From Glaciecola sp964621345 (lineage in GTDB: Bacteria; Pseudomonadota; Gammaproteobacteria; Enterobacterales; Alteromonadaceae): a stretch of DNA of 64,000 nt. Shown piece after piece: positions 1 to 8,787 of this stretch. A program made the translations under genes and the position numbers. The stretch is from contig CAZUON010000001.1 of NCBI GenBank assembly GCA_964621345.1, positions 62,001 to 126,000 of the forward strand, in the 5' to 3' direction. Positions within the stretch are counted from its first letter, which is position 1. Each line of letters opens with the position of its first letter. Under the pieces are notes generated by a model that saw nothing but the letters and a program-made list of their open reading frames with translations, did no database searches and was not told where the DNA came from.

Positions 1-30
1 TTGATTGAAGACGCACTTACAATTAAATAA
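1..30 (+). CDS. sucA: 3' end of 2-oxoglutarate dehydrogenase E1 (sucA), partial
   Basis: The first 30 bases read in frame as LIEDALTIK followed by TAA. This resembles the C-terminal tail of SucA proteins and lies directly before sucB, where sucA normally sits. The stop is followed immediately by the sucB ribosome binding site, so the two are co-transcribed. Only nine residues are visible, so the call rests mainly on gene order. Confidence 0.5.
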   Translation: MIEDALTIK

Positions 31-39
31 GGAACCCCA

Positions 40-1536
40 ATGGCACATGAGATAAAAGTTCCAGTTCTTCCAGAGTCAGTTGCAGATGCAACCATCGCTA
101 CTTGGCACGTTAAATCTGGTGATACGGTGACTCGTGACCAAAATCTGGTAGATATAGAAACTGACAAAGTAGTACTAGAAGTTGTTGCACCTGCCGATGG
201 CGTAATGTCAGAAATAACTGCTGAAGAGGGCGCGACGGTGCTTGGTGAGCAAGTCATTGGAAGTCTAGACGAGGGCGCTGCCCCGGCTCCTAAGTCTGAT
301 GAAAAAGCAGCTGACACTGCAGAAAAACCAGCAGCTAATGCTGATGCTGGCGGTGCACAGAGCGATATTAAAGTTCCGGTATTACCGGAGTCTGTTGCAG
401 ACGCTACCATCGCGACTTGGCACGTACAAGTTGGTGAGCAGGTGTCCCGCGACCAGAATTTAGTGGATATCGAAACTGATAAAGTAGTGCTTGAAGTAGT
501 TGCTCCTGCGGATGGTTCACTAAGCGAGATTATTGCCGCAGAGGGTGAAACGGTTACCGCTGAAGCAGTTATTGCTAAGTTTGTTGAAGGCGCATCTTCT
601 GGTGCAGCACCAGCACAAAGCGAAACGGCAAGCTCTGATGATGCTGAATCTGATGCACTTTCGCCTTCGGTACGAAGACTCCTAGCAGAGAAAGACATCG
701 ACCCAAGTAAGGTGAAAGGCACTGGTAAAGGTGGTCGCATCACTAAAGAAGATGTCGAGAAGCACTTGAAAGCACCCGCTATTGCAACTGCACCAAGCTC
801 TTCAGATGATACAGCACCAAGCGTAGCTGGCGGACAGCGAACTGAAAAACGCGTTCCTATGACGCGCTTACGTAAGACTATTGCTAAGCGTCTGTTAGAA
901 GCGAAAAACTCTACTGCCATGTTAACCACGTTTAACGAAGTTAACATGAAACCTATCATGGATTTACGTAAGCAATATCAAGAGAGTTTTGAAAAGCGTC
1001 ATGGTATTCGTTTAGGCTTTATGTCTTTTTATGTAAAAGCAGTTACCGAAGCGCTAAAACGCTATCCAGAAGTGAATGCTTCGTTAGATGGCGACGATAT
1101 TTGTTACCACAACTATTTCGATATCTCTATTGCGGTATCGACGCCACGTGGTTTGGTTACTCCAATCTTAAGAGACTGTGATGCACTTGGTATGGCCGGT
1201 GTGGAGAAAGGTATAAAAGAACTAGCGCTTAAAGGTCGCGACGGTAAGTTGTCGATGGACGATTTGCAAGGCGGTAACTTTACTATTACCAACGGCGGTG
1301 TATTTGGTTCGCTTATGTCTACGCCTATTATCAACCCTCCGCAAAGTGCCATTTTAGGTATGCATAAAATCCAAGACCGTCCAATGGCGGTGAATGGTAA
1401 GGTTGAAATATTGCCAATGATGTATCTTGCGCTTTCTTATGACCACAGAATTATCGATGGAAAAGAGTCGGTTGGTTTCTTGGTAACTGTTAAAGAAATG
1501 TTAGAAGATCCAACACGTTTGTTACTAGACGTATAA
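40..1536 (+). CDS. sucB: Dihydrolipoyllysine-residue succinyltransferase (2-oxoglutarate dehydrogenase E2) with two lipoyl domains
   Basis: E2 core of the 2-oxoglutarate dehydrogenase complex; it transfers the succinyl group from lipoamide to CoA in the cytoplasm. Seen in the 498 residues: lipoyl domain 1 (about 4-77, lipoylated lysine K43 in ETDKV), an Ala/Pro/Asp-rich linker, lipoyl domain 2 (about 109-182, K148), a peripheral-subunit-binding domain (about 207-243, SPSVRRLLAEKDID), a second linker, and the catalytic acyltransferase domain ending in the active-site motif HRIIDG (H469, D473). The E. coli enzyme has one lipoyl domain and about 405 residues, so the extra length here is a duplicated lipoyl module. 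A GGAA ribosome site lies just after the sucA stop. It heads toward sucC-sucD. Confidence 0.97.
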   Translation: MAHEIKVPVLPESVADATIATWHVKSGDTVTRDQNLVDIETDKVVLEVVAPADGVMSEITAEEGATVLGEQVIGSLDEGAAPAPKSDEKAADTAEKPAANADAGGAQSDIKVPVLPESVADATIATWHVQVGEQVSRDQNLVDIETDKVVLEVVAPADGSLSEIIAAEGETVTAEAVIAKFVEGASSGAAPAQSETASSDDAESDALSPSVRRLLAEKDIDPSKVKGTGKGGRITKEDVEKHLKAPAIATAPSSSDDTAPSVAGGQRTEKRVPMTRLRKTIAKRLLEAKNSTAMLTTFNEVNMKPIMDLRKQYQESFEKRHGIRLGFMSFYVKAVTEALKRYPEVNASLDGDDICYHNYFDISIAVSTPRGLVTPILRDCDALGMAGVEKGIKELALKGRDGKLSMDDLQGGNFTITNGGVFGSLMSTPIINPPQSAILGMHKIQDRPMAVNGKVEILPMMYLALSYDHRIIDGKESVGFLVTVKEMLEDPTRLLLDV

Positions 1537-1613
1537 GGGTTTGTATTTTAGTCTAAAACTTTGGTCTAAAATTTAAAATCTTTGATGATGCTTCATGTAT
1601 CATCTGTATTTAA

Positions 1614-1637
1614 GCAGGATTCGTGATAGAATCCTGC
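1614..1637. other. Inverted repeat in the sucB-sucC intergenic region
   Basis: An 8-bp perfect inverted repeat (GCAGGATT and AATCCTGC, 8-nt loop) lies 58 bp before sucC. It has no T-tract, so it is not a classic terminator. It may be an mRNA processing or stability element that sets sucC-sucD expression apart from sucA-sucB; that role is inferred only. Confidence 0.4.
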
Positions 1638-1695
1638 GCTGTTTAACAGGGTCGTATTGTGCGGCTCATCACTCAACAAAATCGGATAAATCACC

Positions 1696-2862
1696 ATGAA
1701 TTTGCATGAATATCAGGGTAAACAGTTATTCAAAGAATACGGTCTTCCCGTTTCTGAAGGATATGCTGCTGATACTCCTCAAGCTGCCGTTGAAGCAGCA
1801 GACCGCATTGGCGGTAACGAGTGGGTAGTAAAGTGTCAGGTACACGCTGGCGGACGCGGAAAAGCGGGCGGCGTAAAACTTGTTAAGAACAAAGACGAAA
1901 TCAAAGCCTTTGCACAAAACTGGTTAGGTAAAAACCTCGTCACCTACCAAACAGATGAAAACGGTCAACCGGTCACTCGTATTCTTGTTGAGTCTTTGAC
2001 GGATATCGACCAAGAATTATATCTTGGTGCGGTCGTCGATAGAACGTCACGCAAAATCGTATTTATGGCATCAACTGAAGGCGGCGTAGAAATTGAAACC
2101 GTTGCCGAAGAAACGCCAGAAAAGATTCTAAAAGCTGAAATTGATCCGCTGGTAGGCGCGCAGCCTTATCAAGCACGTCAAATCGCTTTCGACTTAGGCC
2201 TAACTGGTGTGCAAGTAAAACAGTTTACTCAAATCTTTATGGGTTTGGCTAAAATGTTTGAAGACCTTGACCTTGCGCTCATCGAAATTAACCCACTAGT
2301 TATTAAAGATGACGGCAACTTGCATTGTCTTGATGCGAAACTAGGGGTAGACAGCAACGCAATGTACCGTCAGCCAAAACTACGTGACATGCACGATCCT
2401 TCGCAAGAAGATGCCCGTGAAGCAGATGCTGCTAAATGGGAGCTTAACTATGTTGCGCTAGACGGAAACGTTGGCTGCATGGTCAATGGCGCTGGTTTAG
2501 CTATGGGTACTATGGATATCGTGAACATTCACGGTGGCAACCCTGCGAACTTCTTGGATGTTGGTGGCGGCGCGACGAAAGAGCGTGTTGCTGAAGCATT
2601 CAAAATCATCTTATCTGACGATAACGTGAAAGCGGTACTGGTGAATATTTTTGGTGGGATTGTTCGTTGTGACATGATTGCTGAAGGTATCATTGGCGCG
2701 GTCAAGGAAGTGGGTGTTCAGGTTCCGGTTGTTGTGCGCTTAGAAGGCACCAACGCTGAGTTAGGTCGTGAAGTACTCGCGAGCTCTGATTTGGATATTA
2801 TTGCGGCTGAGTCGCTTACAGATGCAGCGCAGAAAGTAGTTGCAGCGGCGGAGGGTAAATAA
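1696..2862 (+). CDS. sucC: Succinyl-CoA ligase (ADP-forming), beta subunit
   Basis: Beta subunit of succinyl-CoA synthetase, which converts succinyl-CoA to succinate with formation of ATP or GTP in the TCA cycle. At 388 residues it has the same length as the E. coli protein. An N-terminal ATP-grasp domain starts with the family signature MNLHEYQGKQLF and contains a glycine-rich stretch (HAGGRGKAGGVKL, about 51-63). The C-terminal CoA-ligase-like domain carries GGGATKERV and NIFGGIVRCD. Its stop codon overlaps the sucD start by one base (TAATG), which implies translational coupling for the 1:1 subunit ratio. A 159-bp gap with a small hairpin separates it from sucB. Confidence 0.98.
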   Translation: MNLHEYQGKQLFKEYGLPVSEGYAADTPQAAVEAADRIGGNEWVVKCQVHAGGRGKAGGVKLVKNKDEIKAFAQNWLGKNLVTYQTDENGQPVTRILVESLTDIDQELYLGAVVDRTSRKIVFMASTEGGVEIETVAEETPEKILKAEIDPLVGAQPYQARQIAFDLGLTGVQVKQFTQIFMGLAKMFEDLDLALIEINPLVIKDDGNLHCLDAKLGVDSNAMYRQPKLRDMHDPSQEDAREADAAKWELNYVALDGNVGCMVNGAGLAMGTMDIVNIHGGNPANFLDVGGGATKERVAEAFKIILSDDNVKAVLVNIFGGIVRCDMIAEGIIGAVKEVGVQVPVVVRLEGTNAELGREVLASSDLDIIAAESLTDAAQKVVAAAEGK

Positions 2863-3734
2863 TGTCGGTTTTAATTAATAAAGATACAAAAGTAATCTGC
2901 CAAGGCTTTACTGGTGGTCAGGGAACTTTCCACTCCGAGCAAGCGATTGCTTACGGTACTAAAATGGTGGGTGGCGTTACTCCAGGTAAAGGCGGCACAA
3001 CTCATTTAGGTCTTCCTGTATTTAATACAGTGAAAGATGCAGTAGAAGCAACAGGCGCTACGGCAACTGTAATATATGTTCCTGCACCTTTCTGTAAGGA
3101 TTCAATTGTAGAAGCGGCAGATGCAGGAATCGAACTAATTGTTTGTATTACCGAAGGTATTCCTACCATCGATATGCTTTATGTCAAAGAATACGTTAGC
3201 CAGAAAGGCGTGCGTATGATTGGTCCTAACTGCCCAGGTGTTATCACTCCAGATGAGTGTAAGATTGGTATTATGCCAGGACACATCCATAAGAAGGGCA
3301 AGGTAGGGATCGTTTCACGTTCTGGTACGCTAACTTATGAAGCAGTTAAGCAAACTACAGACGAAGGTTTCGGTCAATCAACTTGCGTTGGTATTGGTGG
3401 CGACCCTATCCCGGGTTCTAACTTTATCGATATCTTAGGTATGTTTGAAAAAGATCCAGAAACTGAAGCTATCGTGATGATTGGTGAGATTGGCGGTACA
3501 GCTGAAGAAGAAGCTGCTGAGTTTATCAAGGCGAATGTAAGCAAACCAGTGGTTTCATACATTGCAGGTGTAACTGCCCCAGCTGGTAAGCGCATGGGTC
3601 ATGCCGGTGCAATTATTGCTGGTGGTAAAGGCACAGCAGATGAGAAGTTTAAAGCGCTTGAGGCGGCAGGTGTAAAAACCGTTCGTTCATTAGCTGAGAT
3701 TGGTAAAGGTCTCCGCGAAATAACGGGTTGGTAA
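2862..3734 (+). CDS. sucD: Succinyl-CoA ligase (ADP-forming), alpha subunit
   Basis: Alpha subunit of succinyl-CoA synthetase; it binds CoA and carries the phosphohistidine intermediate. The 290 residues match the family length (E. coli 289). The N-terminal CoA-binding Rossmann part has GFTGGQGTFHSEQA, and the phosphorylated histidine is H247 in GHAGAIIAGGKGTA. The start codon overlaps the sucC stop by one base. A strong rho-independent terminator follows 18 bases after the stop, so this is the end of the sucABCD transcript. Confidence 0.98.
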   Translation: MSVLINKDTKVICQGFTGGQGTFHSEQAIAYGTKMVGGVTPGKGGTTHLGLPVFNTVKDAVEATGATATVIYVPAPFCKDSIVEAADAGIELIVCITEGIPTIDMLYVKEYVSQKGVRMIGPNCPGVITPDECKIGIMPGHIHKKGKVGIVSRSGTLTYEAVKQTTDEGFGQSTCVGIGGDPIPGSNFIDILGMFEKDPETEAIVMIGEIGGTAEEEAAEFIKANVSKPVVSYIAGVTAPAGKRMGHAGAIIAGGKGTADEKFKALEAAGVKTVRSLAEIGKGLREITGW

Positions 3735-3752
3735 GCGCCCAGTTGTAGAATC

Positions 3753-3784
3753 AAAAATCCGCGTTTTACGCGGATTTTTTTTTA
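3753..3784 (+). terminator. Rho-independent terminator after sucD
   Basis: A stem built from AAAAATCCGCG and CGCGGATTTTT with a small loop is followed by a run of T. It closes the sucABCD operon. Confidence 0.9.
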
Positions 3785-3906
3785 CTATTTTTTTCGATGT
3801 TCTAAAATTTTACTTAACAAATTTAAAACAATCTATCTTTTCTATCTTAAATTTATCTTAAACGCATGTCGTTCTTAATGTTTGTACAATCCACTTAACA
3901 CGCAAT

Positions 3907-3920
3907 CTTAATCGATTAAG
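3907..3920. promoter_or_regulatory. 14-bp palindrome with central CG, possible LacI-family-type operator
   Basis: CTTAATCGATTAAG is a perfect 14-bp palindrome with a CG at its centre, the symmetry typical of LacI-family operators. It lies 324 bp upstream of receptor 1, outside any gene. A related but imperfect sequence, CTTAATCGTTTCAG, lies at 10399-10412 before receptor 2. Function is inferred from symmetry and position only. Confidence 0.3.
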
Positions 3921-4122
3921 AAAATTGTTGCATGTATATTAAATTTCTGCGACATTATGTGAACTCTACTGTTAAATATTTGTGTATTTTTGTTTGGTCC
4001 ACAATTTAACTACGGAGAATATGCGATAAAATCGGCGTGATAGTAGAAGTTTTCGGACTTTAAGTTTCTGATTTTATCAATGAAACAGGGGAATATTGCT
4101 AACGCATTGTTTTTAAAGTATT

Positions 4123-4136
4123 TGAATACGTATGCA
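4123..4136 (+). promoter_or_regulatory. Operator copy 1 of the alpha-glucan regulon (LacI-type site)
   Basis: TGAATACGTATGCA is nearly palindromic around a central CG (half sites TGAATAC and GTATGCA). The identical 14-mer occurs at 10443, 25724 and 34887, each time in front of glucan-utilisation genes. It lies 108 bp before the receptor 1 start. The likely reader is the LacI-family protein at 42055-43092. Confidence 0.75.
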
Positions 4137-4244
4137 ATTATTAGCAAGACCATGCGCATGTGAGTATGATGCGGATGTTAACAAACAGGTTGTCATTTGT
4201 TATAAAGCATTAACATATGCGACCAACAAACTCAGGGCACACAA

Positions 4245-7181
4245 ATGATAAAAACACATACATTTAAACCTGCGCTACTGTCGATTGCAGTTGCAAGCGC
4301 GCTATATTCAGGGGCGGGTATTGCGCAAGAAGACGCGAACTCAGCACTACAAGACGAAAACACCGAGATTATTGCGGTTACGGGTATCCGTGGCTCATTA
4401 ATCCGTGCACAAGCGGTTAAACAAGATAATTCATCAATCGTTGAGGCCATATCTGCAGAAGATATCGGTAAGTTACCAGATTCATCTATTGCCGAGTCTC
4501 TAGCGCGTTTGCCAGGCTTAGCAGGTGAAAGAAGCGGCGGACGTACCTCTGGTATTTCGGTCCGTGGTTTTAAAGAAGATTTCACTGGTACAACACTCAA
4601 TGGTCGAGAGCTTATCGGCATTGGTGATAACCGTGGTGTGGAATATGATTTGTATCCTGCTGAAATCATGACCGGCGCAACGATATATAAAACGTCTGAT
4701 GCGACGCAAATGATTACAGGTATCGGCGGTACAGTAGATTTACAAACCGTACGTCCATTGCAAGCACAAGAAACACTTACGATTAATGCGGCATACGATT
4801 TAACTGCGCAAGATTCAGATAATCCAGAGTTTGATGACAACGGATTCCGCGTTGCCGGTTCTTGGGTGGGTAAGTTCATGGATGATACTTTAGGTGTGGC
4901 AGTTGCCGTTGCATCTACCGAATCACCTACTAACGAGCGCAAATACGGCGTTTGGGGATATGGCGAAAACCAAGACGGTGATTTTTTACCAAGTGGTTTA
5001 GATATTTTCGCAATTTCTAAAGAATTAAAGCGCGATACTATTTCTACTGTATTCCAGTATCAACCAAACGACGAGCTAGACATTGTTGTTGATTACTTAA
5101 ATATCGACTTTGAAGACTCCGGTATTTTACGTGGTTTCATCGAACCGTTCTCTGGTGTTGTTACTTCTGGCTCCGGTATTAACACTACCGGTACACAAAT
5201 TAACGCTAACCCAGTGCTTAGAACCGATCCTGAAAGCACCGAAGGTGACCTACAAGTATTTGGTTTAAACATTGAATACGCGTTAAGTGATAACTGGACT
5301 GCTATGGTTGATGTCGCTCGCAATGAGTCAAGCAAGTCGTATTTGCGTGCAGAGTCATATGCAGGTATCGGTCGCTCCGGCTCATTGACTAATGCAGACC
5401 TTGGTCAACGCCAATTCGAAATGAGTGCTGATGGTATCTTCTTTACTGGTATATCTGGTATGGACTTTTCTGATTTCAACAGCATTAAATTGACTGGTCC
5501 ACAAGAGTGGGGCGGCGGCTTAGCGTCAGAAGCAGATCGTTTTGAATCTAATGTACCGCGTGCAGATGGTGTAGGTAACTACAGCTTCCTTAATGCACAA
5601 GATGGCTTTATTAACTACGCCGATTTTGAAGAAGAACTAACAACAGGTCGTGTTCAATTAGAAGGCTTTGTTGATTTTAGTATCTTTAATGCAGTGACCT
5701 TTGGTGCTTACTACAGTGACCGTTCAAAGAGCAAAGACAACAATGGTGACTTTGTAACCACGCCAGCTTATCCTTTCGGCGATGGCAACCCTGATGGAAG
5801 TGTGGATACGTTGATCCCAGATTCTTATCGTTATGGTGTGGCTGACTTATCTTGGGCAGGCCTTGGTAATGTTGTTGCTTATGACGGTTTTGGTCCTTAT
5901 AACGATGGCACTTATCTACGGGTTCAGGCGGAAACTCTTGAGCCAGACCGTTTAGGTGATACTTTTACGGTGGACGAAGAAATATTCATGCTTTACTTCA
6001 AAAGCGACTTCGAAACTGACATAGGCGATATGGTACTAACAGGTAACGTAGGTGTTCAATATATCAGCACTGACCAATCATCTTCTGGTTTCATTGGTAT
6101 AGTGGATGAAAACTTCTCTGTATGCCAAGACGGAAGCGGCGGAATAGACCGAAGCTGTGAAGTGGACGATGGAGCAAGTTATTCTAATGTATTACCTAGC
6201 TTGAACATGAGCTTACAAGTAGACGACGAGCAATACGTGCGTTTTGCAGCATCGAAAACTATTTCGCGTGCTCGAATCGACTTTATGCGCGCTTCAGGTT
6301 TCGTTAAGTTTAACCAAAACATTGAGTTAATTGCGATCCCAGATACGGAGGCTGCGGTAAATCAGTATGGCTCACCTTGGTCAAAAGTTCAGGGGACACC
6401 TACATTGCGTCCACTTGAATCAAATAACTTTGATTTGTCTTACGAGAATTACTTCTCGCCAGAAGGTTATTTTGCGGCCACCTTGTTCTACAAAGACTTG
6501 GTTAACCTTACGCAAAATGGTCGACAGTTAATTGATTTTACAAATGACTCGACAAACAACGGCGCGAACTACTTTATCCCTGGTTTCCACGATAGAATTG
6601 TTCCCGCAGACGGCTTTTATGGTCCGGCAGAAGTGCCGCTTGAAGCAGGCGACTACTTAGCACCGCCACGCTTTGGTACATTTGAGTTCTTCCAAGATGG
6701 ACTTCAAGGCACGGTTAAAGGCTTAGAGCTGACAGCGAACGTTCCGTTTAATGTGATTGCAGATGCCTTAGATGGCTTCGGTATTGCAGCATCAGCGACT
6801 TTCATTGATGCGGAAGTAGATGACGGTACTGCGATTCCTGGTCAGTCTGACAGAAATTACTCTTTAACTGCTTATTATGAAATGAACGGTTTTGAGTTCC
6901 GTGTTGCAGGCACTAAACGTTCTGGTTTTACTACTTATGAGCGCGGTGGTTCAAACAAAATTGCTGAGGCAACTCGCGATGGTGTAACTATTGTAGATGC
7001 GCAAATAAGCTATGACTTTGAGTACACCGGCATCGACTACTTAGACGGTCTTCGTGTATCTCTGCAAGGTCAGAACTTAACCGACGTTGAAGAAGAAACA
7101 ATTGACGATAATGGTATTGTAACTGTGCGCCGTACTTTTGGTCCGCGCTACATGCTTAACTTTAACTATTCGTTCTATTAA
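4245..7181 (+). CDS. TonB-dependent outer-membrane receptor 1 (putative maltodextrin/starch uptake)
   Basis: Outer-membrane beta-barrel receptor driven by TonB, of the large type common in Alteromonadales and Caulobacterales. The 978 residues start with a signal peptide (cleavage likely after A27, AGIA/QE), then a plug domain (about 45-170: DIGKLPDSSIAESLARLPG, ISVRGF, TTLNGRE) and a long barrel ending in an aromatic residue (NFNYSFY), as outer-membrane barrels do. An AGGG ribosome site lies 7 bases before the ATG. It is preceded by operator copy 1 and followed by a terminator and two halogenase-like genes. Substrate is inferred from the amylolytic neighbours. No SusD homologue is present, as expected outside Bacteroidetes. 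Confidence 0.92.
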   Translation: MIKTHTFKPALLSIAVASALYSGAGIAQEDANSALQDENTEIIAVTGIRGSLIRAQAVKQDNSSIVEAISAEDIGKLPDSSIAESLARLPGLAGERSGGRTSGISVRGFKEDFTGTTLNGRELIGIGDNRGVEYDLYPAEIMTGATIYKTSDATQMITGIGGTVDLQTVRPLQAQETLTINAAYDLTAQDSDNPEFDDNGFRVAGSWVGKFMDDTLGVAVAVASTESPTNERKYGVWGYGENQDGDFLPSGLDIFAISKELKRDTISTVFQYQPNDELDIVVDYLNIDFEDSGILRGFIEPFSGVVTSGSGINTTGTQINANPVLRTDPESTEGDLQVFGLNIEYALSDNWTAMVDVARNESSKSYLRAESYAGIGRSGSLTNADLGQRQFEMSADGIFFTGISGMDFSDFNSIKLTGPQEWGGGLASEADRFESNVPRADGVGNYSFLNAQDGFINYADFEEELTTGRVQLEGFVDFSIFNAVTFGAYYSDRSKSKDNNGDFVTTPAYPFGDGNPDGSVDTLIPDSYRYGVADLSWAGLGNVVAYDGFGPYNDGTYLRVQAETLEPDRLGDTFTVDEEIFMLYFKSDFETDIGDMVLTGNVGVQYISTDQSSSGFIGIVDENFSVCQDGSGGIDRSCEVDDGASYSNVLPSLNMSLQVDDEQYVRFAASKTISRARIDFMRASGFVKFNQNIELIAIPDTEAAVNQYGSPWSKVQGTPTLRPLESNNFDLSYENYFSPEGYFAATLFYKDLVNLTQNGRQLIDFTNDSTNNGANYFIPGFHDRIVPADGFYGPAEVPLEAGDYLAPPRFGTFEFFQDGLQGTVKGLELTANVPFNVIADALDGFGIAASATFIDAEVDDGTAIPGQSDRNYSLTAYYEMNGFEFRVAGTKRSGFTTYERGGSNKIAEATRDGVTIVDAQISYDFEYTGIDYLDGLRVSLQGQNLTDVEEETIDDNGIVTVRRTFGPRYMLNFNYSFY

Positions 7182-7196
7182 TAGGTTGTGTGTTAA

Positions 7197-7231
7197 AGGC
7201 CTCTATCCCTCGGGTTAGGGGTCTTTTTTTT
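7197..7231 (+). terminator. Rho-independent terminator after receptor 1
   Basis: A GGCCTCTATCC stem pairs with GGTTAGGGGTC (one mismatch) around a CTCG loop and is followed by eight T. It should limit read-through from the receptor into the halogenase genes, giving an excess of receptor transcript. Confidence 0.8.
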
Positions 7232-7236
7232 GACTT

Positions 7237-7275
7237 TTTACGTATAATTCAAGCTATTATGCAGTTATACGTAAA
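7237..7275. promoter_or_regulatory. Perfect 11-bp inverted repeat before the halogenase pair
   Basis: TTTACGTATAA (7237-7247) and its exact reverse complement TTATACGTAAA (7265-7275) are separated by 17 bp. The repeat sits between the receptor terminator and the first halogenase-like gene and ends 21 bp before its ATG. Each arm contains a TACGTA core like the shared operators but is a different sequence. It may be an operator pair or an mRNA hairpin covering the leader. Confidence 0.45.
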
Positions 7276-7296
7276 GCGTTAATACAGGCAAGATGA

Positions 7297-8787
7297 ATGC
7301 AAAATCCCATTAAAAAAGTTGTCATCGCAGGTGGTGGAACCGCCGGTTGGATGACCGCCGCCCTAATGCAAAAAGTATTGCACAAACAAGTCGAAATTGA
7401 ATTAGTAGAGTCCGAAGATATCGGCATCGTAGGGGTGGGTGAGGCAACGATACCGCCTATTCAAATCTTCAATCAGTTTTTGGGCTTGGACGAAAAAGAG
7501 TTTTTAAAAGAGACCAACGGCACAATAAAGCTCGCCATTAAGTTTGATAATTGGAAGCAAAAAGGTCACAGCTATTTTCATACCTTTGGCGCTCCTGGAG
7601 CTAACCTGGGCTTTTGTAATTTTCATCATTATTGGCTCAGAGCAAACAAGCTGGGGCTAAATCAATCTCTTTGGGATTTTGATTTAAATTATTTGTGCTG
7701 TAAGAGTGAAGTCTTTAACAAAATAAATACCCAAAACCCTGTATACGAGGTGCCTTATGCTTATCACTTTGATTCCGCCCTGTACGGTAAGTATTTGCGT
7801 AAAATAGCTGAAAAAGCCGGAGTAACTCGCACCGAAGGTATCATTGAGCACATCGCAACAGATGAGCAGACCGGTCATATCACAGGTCTACAGCTAAAAG
7901 GTGGGCAGCAAATTCAAGGTGATTTCTTTATTGATTGCACGGGGAGCCGTGGTTTGCTTCTGCAAAAAACCTTAGGTGTTGATTATCTCGATTGGTCGAA
8001 TTTATTACCTGCCAATACCGCACTTGCGGTGCAAACTGAACGCTTCGACACAACACTACCCTACACTCGAAGCATTGCCCATGAAGCCGGCTGGCAATGG
8101 CGTATTCCGCTAACACATCGTAATGGTAACGGGATTGTATTTTGTTCTGATTATTTATCTGATGCGCAAGCTGAGCAGACCTTACTCAGTAACTTAGACT
8201 CAAAAGCCGTTAATGATGTACGAAAAATTAGTTTTAAAACCGGACGCACGGCAAAGCAGTGGCATAAGAATGTGGTAGCCGTGGGCTTATCGAGCGGCTT
8301 CTTAGAGCCTCTTGAGTCGACCAGTATTCACCTTATCCAGTCGGCCATTGTAAGGTTACTTAAGCTGTTTCCTCATGAGGGGGTTAGAGAGTCTGCGGTT
8401 AACTTGTATAACCAAGAATCGGCGATCGAATACGATACTATTCGAGATTTTATTATTTTGCATTATGTTGTAAATGAGCGAGATGATTCTGATTTTTGGC
8501 AGGATATGCGCCGACTTACCTTGCCGCCAAGATTGCAAAATAAGCTAGACGTGTTTAAAGAGGTTGGGGCGATATTTAACGACCAACACGATATATTCAA
8601 AGATGCATCTTGGCTACAAGTGATGATGGGGCAGGGAATAATGCCACAAGACTTTCATCCCGCGGCTAATGTGCTGGCTGAGCAACAACTTATGGATACC
8701 ATGCAAAAAATCTCCCACGCTAAACGCCAGCCTATGAGTAAGATGCTACCTCACGACGATTTTATTAAGCAATATGTTGGAGCCTAA
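7297..8787 (+). CDS. Tryptophan-halogenase-family flavoprotein 1
   Basis: FAD-dependent flavoprotein of the tryptophan 7-halogenase (PrnA/RebH) family; family members use FADH2, O2 and halide to make a lysine-bound chloramine. In the 496 residues: FAD motif GGGTAGWM (12-19), second FAD motif GVGEATIP (46-53), lysine K78 at the position of catalytic PrnA K79, the halogenase signature GWQWRIP, and EPLES with E340-S341 matching PrnA E346-S347. So the catalytic pair is retained. It abuts the second halogenase gene with no gap (TAA then ATG), so they are co-translated. Such genes sit beside TonB receptors in many Alteromonadales sugar loci, where the substrate is unknown. Nothing shows that free tryptophan is the substrate. 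Confidence 0.88.
   Translation: MQNPIKKVVIAGGGTAGWMTAALMQKVLHKQVEIELVESEDIGIVGVGEATIPPIQIFNQFLGLDEKEFLKETNGTIKLAIKFDNWKQKGHSYFHTFGAPGANLGFCNFHHYWLRANKLGLNQSLWDFDLNYLCCKSEVFNKINTQNPVYEVPYAYHFDSALYGKYLRKIAEKAGVTRTEGIIEHIATDEQTGHITGLQLKGGQQIQGDFFIDCTGSRGLLLQKTLGVDYLDWSNLLPANTALAVQTERFDTTLPYTRSIAHEAGWQWRIPLTHRNGNGIVFCSDYLSDAQAEQTLLSNLDSKAVNDVRKISFKTGRTAKQWHKNVVAVGLSSGFLEPLESTSIHLIQSAIVRLLKLFPHEGVRESAVNLYNQESAIEYDTIRDFIILHYVVNERDDSDFWQDMRRLTLPPRLQNKLDVFKEVGAIFNDQHDIFKDASWLQVMMGQGIMPQDFHPAANVLAEQQLMDTMQKISHAKRQPMSKMLPHDDFIKQYVGA

Larger units (their letters stand above)
3785..4244. other. Long AT-rich upstream region of TonB receptor 1
   Basis: This 460-base stretch after the sucD terminator has no supported gene. 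It holds a 14-bp palindrome CTTAATCGATTAAG (3907-3920), a 9-bp inverted repeat GATAAAATC/GATTTTATC (about 4024 to 4076), and the shared operator TGAATACGTATGCA (4123-4136). The promoter of the receptor gene should lie here; I could not place -35/-10 boxes with confidence. Confidence 0.6.

Noticed and set aside
4232..4942. 236-residue open frame antisense to TonB receptor 1
   Set aside because: Ser/Pro/Ala-rich composition of a reverse-frame shadow, no start signals, and the sense strand is a clear receptor.
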